Below are positions 40,105 through 44,036 of a stretch of DNA of 44,036 bases, one piece after another (position 1 is the first letter of the stretch; each line of letters begins with the position of its first letter). The notes beneath the pieces are model-generated. The model was not told the DNA's origin. It searched no databases and saw only the letters and a list, made by a program, of their open reading frames with translations. The translations under genes were made by a program, and so were the position numbers. Origin of the DNA: Lachnospiraceae bacterium (lineage in GTDB: Bacteria; Bacillota; Clostridia; Lachnospirales; Lachnospiraceae); the NCBI GenBank assembly GCA_017479935.1, contig JAFVBO010000068.1:1-44036 (forward strand). The letters run 5' to 3'.

Positions 40105-42408
40105 TTATTCGAGCGCTTCAATTCGTTTCACATTTTCTCTCTCAATATCATTTAAGACGCCGTTGTCGAAGGCCTCCGGCGCGATCGTGCCGGAATACCA
40201 GGGTTTGCTGTCAAAGTAGGCCTGCAGATCCGCGCTGGCAAAGCGGCGGCCGTGGCGGGCGTAGATCTCGTTTCGCGCGATGCGCAGCTCCGACGCGGTC
40301 AGGATGGAAAGCTCCGCGGTGGAGTACAGGCGGGTGTTGCTCTCGGGCAGGATGTAGTATTCCGCGTCCGGGTTCACCTTCGGGCCATACTGCGGCAGGT
40401 CTTCTTCCTCCTCTTTCTCTTCTAAATCTTCCGGTAAGACGATGGCATAGTAGCCTTCCGGGGTGGCCGAGCCCGAAATGGTCGAGCCGGTACCGTACGG
40501 AGGCATGCCGGGGATGGGACCGGTCAGGAGCTTAATCTCGGTGATGCAGGTATCGTCCCACTCGGAGCCGGAGATGGCGTCCTTGATTGTGAATTTCAGC
40601 CGGCGCGCAAGGAGCGGCTCCTTAAAGGCGATGACGTCGTCGTACTGAACCTCCCGGTCGAAGGCGAAATTTCCGATCTGGACAGTAAGGAGGGTCGGCT
40701 TTCCGTTCTGCGCGTAGACCTCCGGGCTCTTGTGATAGCCGGACAGGATCTGGATGCCGTAGATGTAATAATACTGATAATCACTGGTGGTCAGCTCGAT
40801 CCACTCGCCGATGCCGTCGCCCGGCACGTCTTCGTTCCAGGCGGTTGTGGTATCCCAGTCTAAGACCAGCTCCGGCCCGTAGGAGATATCGCCCTCCGGA
40901 GGAATGAAGGAGGAAGCCTTTGCGGTGAGACCGGACACATAAACCGGTTCTCCGGAGAAATACAGGGACTTGAAATAATAGCCGAAAATACTCATCGCGG
41001 TAAACTGCACTTCGGCTGTAAAGCGTCCCAGGCAGGTGATTTCTTCACTCTGGTACTGGTAGGCGTAGCCCGTGACGAAGGTGTGGTCGTTTTCCTCATA
41101 GACCGTGTCCGGAAGAAGCTGAAGATCCGGGCCATCTCCGGGGAAAATGTACACATAGGTTCCGTCGCCGTACATCACGTCGCCGTAGGTAAACGGCTTG
41201 TCGAAGAACATATCCGGGCAGAAGCCCACCAGAGATTTGTACAGCAGCGCGAACTGCCCCTGCCAGAGTTTATACCAGTTCTCGCCCTTGGAGGGAACTT
41301 TCGCGTACTTGTAGTCGTTATAGGACAGGTCCACCAGCATGGAGGCATCCGAATAGCTCGAAACAGCGTTCGTGATGTCCAGGGATAACAGGTTGTAGAT
41401 CAGGGACATGATCATCCCTTCGTGCCAGTTGCTCACCGGGGTGGTAAAGTAATCGACGTCCTCTTTCGAGTTAAAGCCGGCAAACAGCATGGGAAGCATC
41501 TGATTTCCGGTTATTTCCGGCTTTTTTCTGGCCCAGGGCATGGAGAAATCCACACGGCTCCAGGGCATGATGTGGCTTCCGTACTGCAGAAACTGGACGG
41601 CTTCCTGGTAGGTGACAAGCGGCATATGCGTGATCCGGGCGACGTTCTGGTAGTTCGGGGCATAATGGCCGAGGGTGGAGAACTGAGCGAAGAGATTGTC
41701 CCAGTTGATCTCTTTAAATCCCAGGTTTTTCAGGCGGTTCGTAAATCCGGTATCTTCGAAGCCGGAGGAGCCGGCGTAGCCAGCGTTTTCGGTAACGTGG
41801 AAGGCATTCCCCTGGTAGCTTAACGCCACGAGATTGATGGCGCGGCCATCCGCCAGAACAAAATTTCCGACCTCGGACTCGACGCAGATCTGAATCTTGC
41901 CGCCATTGTCCGTGTTCACAAAATAGAAAACATCCACCAGGGCGGCGTACTGGCCGTCGCCTGCCATCAGCGGCATGAGCGGGGTGAAATACTGATCTTC
42001 CGAAAGAAGGTAGGAGTCCTTTAAAACCACGTACGAACCCTCCACCTCATACATCTGCAGCTGTACCGCGTACTTGTCGCCAAATAAGCCGACAATCAGA
42101 AGCTCATCTGCCCCATCCTGATCATAATCCGCGATCCGATAGCCAAGGATGGCATCTTTGGCGAGCATCTCCATTTCGGTTACATACTCATCCATCTTGG
42201 TGGATTCCGGGTCCTTCCAGATACGCATGATGGAGGAGGTACCGGCTAAGAAGGTTCGCTCCTTAACGTAGGCCTCCAGGGTTTCGGTGCCTGTTTTCTT
42301 GCCCCAGGGATCCTCAGGTTCAGCCTCCGCGGGCAGGGCGGGAATGACGGTGAAAGCCATCATAAAAGCCATCAGGCAGGCCAAAGCGCGCTCAATCCAT
42401 TTTTTCAT
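40105..42408 (-). CDS. Secreted protein with discoidin/glycan-binding and YARHG domains
   Basis: A 767-residue exported protein. Signal peptide MKKWIERALACLMAFMMAFTVIPALPAEA; a large N-terminal part (to about 480) with an acidic ADYDQDGADELLIVG segment like FG-GAP/VCBS calcium loops; a discoidin-like, glycan-binding-type domain at about 490-630 (GPELVLDWDTTTAW ... GEWIEL ... CITEIKLL); an acidic Glu-rich linker; and a C-terminal YARHG domain with NEIYARHGRRFASADLQAYF and KPWY. The ATG at 42408 follows GGAAGGAGGAATATACA; the 72 extra open codons upstream belong to a hairpin-rich leader. YARHG domains occur in extracellular, wall-associated proteins. The role is unknown; adhesion to glycans or cell wall is likely. 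Confidence 0.82.
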   Translation of the reverse strand: MKKWIERALACLMAFMMAFTVIPALPAEAEPEDPWGKKTGTETLEAYVKERTFLAGTSSIMRIWKDPESTKMDEYVTEMEMLAKDAILGYRIADYDQDGADELLIVGLFGDKYAVQLQMYEVEGSYVVLKDSYLLSEDQYFTPLMPLMAGDGQYAALVDVFYFVNTDNGGKIQICVESEVGNFVLADGRAINLVALSYQGNAFHVTENAGYAGSSGFEDTGFTNRLKNLGFKEINWDNLFAQFSTLGHYAPNYQNVARITHMPLVTYQEAVQFLQYGSHIMPWSRVDFSMPWARKKPEITGNQMLPMLFAGFNSKEDVDYFTTPVSNWHEGMIMSLIYNLLSLDITNAVSSYSDASMLVDLSYNDYKYAKVPSKGENWYKLWQGQFALLYKSLVGFCPDMFFDKPFTYGDVMYGDGTYVYIFPGDGPDLQLLPDTVYEENDHTFVTGYAYQYQSEEITCLGRFTAEVQFTAMSIFGYYFKSLYFSGEPVYVSGLTAKASSFIPPEGDISYGPELVLDWDTTTAWNEDVPGDGIGEWIELTTSDYQYYYIYGIQILSGYHKSPEVYAQNGKPTLLTVQIGNFAFDREVQYDDVIAFKEPLLARRLKFTIKDAISGSEWDDTCITEIKLLTGPIPGMPPYGTGSTISGSATPEGYYAIVLPEDLEEKEEEEDLPQYGPKVNPDAEYYILPESNTRLYSTAELSILTASELRIARNEIYARHGRRFASADLQAYFDSKPWYSGTIAPEAFDNGVLNDIERENVKRIEALE

Positions 42409-42454
42409 TGTATATTCCTCCTTCCGTGGAAAACGATTTTGTGGTACGATGTTC

Positions 42455-42643
42455 ATGATATCGCCCGGTCGCGGTGCATAGGGCTTCTTGCGTGCTTGTA
42501 CGCAAAGAAGCCCATATGCATCAGCGACGCTAACAAAAACGAGCAATAAAGCCACACGAACAACGTGAGTGGGGCGAGTTGCGAGTTTTTGTAGGATTGC
42601 GAGAGCTGCGAAGCAGCGAAGCAATCCGTAAGGGCGATATCAT
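42455..42643. repeat. 189-bp multi-hairpin element closed by a 12-bp stem
   Basis: ATGATATCGCCC (42455-42466) pairs with GGGCGATATCAT (42632-42643). Inside are further stems: GTCGC..TGCAT with ATGCA..GCGAC enclosing GGGCTTCTT/AAGAAGCCC (about 42481-42513), ACAAAAAC with GTTTTTGT enclosing a CACACG/CGTGAGTG arm, and GGATTGC with GCAATCC enclosing CTGCGAAGCAG. A long minus-strand frame crosses it but looks non-coding. The region lies upstream of both the YARHG and the AraC genes. Confidence 0.7.
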
Positions 42644-42716
42644 ATAGTGTGTTGCGGTGCAATTGCGGCCGCTTTCATGGGATGTGTCACAGCGCAAAGG
42701 CACTGTCTGGATCATA

Positions 42717-42736
42717 TTGTACCATAAGGCGTACAA
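42717..42736. promoter_or_regulatory. Dyad upstream of the AraC-family gene
   Basis: TTGTAC-N8-GTACAA, a 20-base dyad about 60 bases before the regulator start codon. A plausible operator; no convincing promoter was resolved next to it. Confidence 0.4.
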
Positions 42737-42793
42737 GAATGCATCATCCTTTCGTACTAAATCACCGGAAAAGGAAAGGGGAGGTCACAGCAA

Positions 42794-43708
42794 ATGCCGC
42801 AAAATGAATTTGAAACGATCTCTTACAGGAAAATTCCTCACATTAATCTGTTTATCAACCGGATTTTCTATCGGTCTTTTCATATGCACCGGGAGATGGA
42901 GCTGCTTTGCCTTTTGGCGGGGGAATGCCGGGTGAATGTGCGCGGCCGGATCTGGGCCGTGCAGGCAGGGGACATTCTTCTCATCAACCATAACGAGGTG
43001 CACGGGATCGAATCCGCGGATGGGGCGGACTTTGTGATCCTGCAGGTTTCCAACCACATGCTGAGAACCTACTATCCGGGTTTTCGCACGACCTGGTTTG
43101 AGAAAACCGTGGTGACGGAGGGTCTTGCAAAGGAACGGAAGGAAGAACTGTGGCGGGTGATCCGCGCGTTAGCTGTCGCCTATCTGGGAGAGGAAGAATA
43201 CTACGAACTTAACGTGGTGGGGAAGACGGCAGAACTTTTGCGGCTTCTGTACGAGAGCTGCCCGCACACGGTTTACAGCGAGGAAAAGTACCTGGAGAGA
43301 AAGAAGGTTTTAGGAAGGGTGAGCCGCCTGGCGGACAGCATTTCGGAGCGCTACGCGGAAAAAATGTCCCTGCAGGAACTGGCGGAGGAAGAGGGGCTGA
43401 CGGTGCCGTATCTGTCTCATTTTTTCCGGGAGCAGTTTGGCGTGTCCTTTCAGGAATATGTAAACAACCTGCGCTTTGAAAACGCCCTGCGGCTCATGGC
43501 CAATCCGCAGCTGTCGATCAACGACATCGCGGTGACGAGCGGCTTTTCGGATGTCAAATACATGGCGCGGCTGTTTCGCGAGCGCTTTTCCATGACGCCG
43601 GGGGAGTACCGGAAGTCGGCCGGGAAGGTGGAAGCCACCGGAACGCTTCGGACCGGGGAGATGCGCTTTGGAAGGGAAGAGGGGCTGGCGATTTTGAAGA
43701 GGGCCTAA
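42794..43708 (+). CDS. AraC-family transcriptional regulator with N-terminal cupin
   Basis: A 304-residue regulator. The N-terminal cupin-like sensor (about 1-100) includes HMHREMELLCLLAGECRVNV and AGDILLINHNEVHG, typical of sugar-responsive AraC/XylS proteins. The C-terminal double helix-turn-helix (about 175-275) includes MSLQELAEEEGLTVPYLSHF and ISxNDIAVTSGFSDVKYMARLF followed by MTPGEYRK. GGGGAGGTCACAGCAA precedes the ATG. An ORF-end duplication follows, so the final residues LAILKRA recur downstream behind stop codons. It may control the divergent YARHG gene, the fifth GH3 gene or genes beyond the window. Confidence 0.92.
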   Translation: MPQNEFETISYRKIPHINLFINRIFYRSFHMHREMELLCLLAGECRVNVRGRIWAVQAGDILLINHNEVHGIESADGADFVILQVSNHMLRTYYPGFRTTWFEKTVVTEGLAKERKEELWRVIRALAVAYLGEEEYYELNVVGKTAELLRLLYESCPHTVYSEEKYLERKKVLGRVSRLADSISERYAEKMSLQELAEEEGLTVPYLSHFFREQFGVSFQEYVNNLRFENALRLMANPQLSINDIAVTSGFSDVKYMARLFRERFSMTPGEYRKSAGKVEATGTLRTGEMRFGREEGLAILKRA

Positions 43709-43790
43709 GGGCAAGTGTGGCTGGCGATTTTAAAGAGGGCCTAAGGGCAAGTGTGGCTAGCGATTTTGAAGAGGGCCCAAGGGCAAGTGT
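43683..43790 (+). repeat. Three 36-bp tandem repeats across the AraC stop codon
   Basis: The unit starting GGCTGGCGATTTTGAAGAGG occurs at 43683, 43719 and 43755 with few differences. Copy 1 contains the gene's last codons and TAA. The period is a multiple of three, so copies stay in frame; copy 3 has changed TAA to CAA. Confidence 0.9.
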
Positions 43791-43801
43791 GGGAATAAAT
43801 T

Positions 43802-43833
43802 CGGGCAGGGAGGATGTTGCTCCTCCCTGCCCG
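43802..43833 (+). terminator. Terminator-like hairpin after the AraC gene
   Basis: Perfect 13-bp stem CGGGCAGGGAGGA / TCCTCCCTGCCCG with a TGTTGC loop. There is no strong U-run. Confidence 0.65.
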
Positions 43834-44036
43834 TCTGGTGAGCAAGGCGCGGGGCCTTACTCAATGAAGCAGATTGTATCTACTCAGCACAGCCGCTTGC
43901 ACCCCGCTGCAAGCGGCGTAAAACAAAAGCTGGCATGCCAAGCCACAGGCAATTTGGAATGCGCGGAGCGCATTGCCTGTGGCTTCGTAACTGCTCAGGT
44001 ACTGAGCAGTTACAGCAGATTTACGAGAACAGAATA
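43834..44036. other. Non-coding, hairpin-rich window end
   Basis: About 200 bases without a gene. Three strong hairpins follow in series: GCCGCTTGCA/TGCAAGCGGC (43892-43917); AGCCACAGGC/GCCTGTGGCT enclosing AATGCGC/GCGCATT (43941-43984); and GTAACTGCTCAG/CTGAGCAGTTAC (43987-44013). The palindrome TGGCATGCCA sits at 43931-43940. It may be the start of an element or structured RNA cut by the window edge. Confidence 0.6.

Noticed and set aside
42409-42624. 72-codon extension of the YARHG protein
   Set aside because: It runs through the multi-hairpin element, whereas the ATG at 42408 has AGGAGG and a clean signal peptide.
43683-43790. CRISPR-like 36-base repeats
   Set aside because: The 36-base units are contiguous without spacers and include the 3' end of a gene.
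1-44036. tRNA or rRNA genes
   Set aside because: I looked for T-loop GGTTCGAATC-type and 16S/23S core sequences and found none I could support.

Overview
The window looks like a chromosomal segment of an anaerobic, gut-type Firmicute, most likely Lachnospiraceae or a close clostridial relative. Reasons: strong AGGAGG-type ribosome sites; the rpmE - yqhQ (DUF1385) - prmC - prfA block typical of Clostridia; an AgrC-like GHKL kinase with a LytTR regulator; DUF4317, YARHG and AAA-ATPase-like/PD-(D/E)XK proteins; and many cysteine-anchored lipoproteins. The assignment rests on gene content and order alone.

Layout. (1) 1-1003: the left end of an IS200/IS605 element, with tnpA running off the window edge, abuts the C-terminal part of a fumarate-reductase-like flavoprotein that has lost its front. 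(2) 1130-3982: an OmpR-type response regulator diverges from a 7TM sensor kinase carrying an in-frame TGA; a 12-bp palindrome lies inside the kinase promoter. (3) 4064-6543: a phenolic-acid type decarboxylase operon (16-codon leader ORF, LpdD-like chaperone, UbiD decarboxylase, UbiX prenyltransferase). (4) 6648-13642: housekeeping block rpmE, yqhQ, prmC, prfA, exoA, luxS, then an AAA-ATPase-like protein and a short DUF4317 protein. (5) 13641-14430: a 790-bp non-coding element bounded by 14-bp inverted repeats and holding two very long imperfect hairpins. (6) 14452-18162: D-lactate-dehydrogenase-like enzyme (minus) and a GH78-like lipoprotein (plus). (7) 18216-20344: LytTR/GHKL two-component system (minus), divergent from the next block. 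(8) 20727-40007: the main feature, five large GH3 proteins with two lipoproteins, two small four-helix membrane proteins and a sugar isomerase-like TIM barrel. (9) 40105-43708: a secreted discoidin/YARHG protein (minus) and an AraC regulator (plus), separated by a hairpin-rich region; the window ends in further hairpins.

The GH3 proteins share an unusual build. The usual C-terminal alpha/beta domain and the fibronectin-like domain come first and the TIM barrel with the nucleophile Asp comes last, a circular permutation of the common GH3 order. Each also has one hydrophobic helix at the N-terminus and another at the extreme C-terminus, so the catalytic body should be held outside the cell by both ends. 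They fall into types A (20727, 28899) and B (24596, 31976) in the order A-B-A-B, plus a divergent fifth copy with its own promoter. Each B protein overlaps the start of a small four-helix membrane protein, and these two partners share a D-V-x3-V-x-F-x-G-G-N signature. I infer a membrane-bound glycan-processing complex made by duplication of an A-B-4TM module, supported by lipoproteins and possibly controlled by the divergent LytTR system. This is the best candidate in the window for an undescribed system; its substrate cannot be read from sequence.
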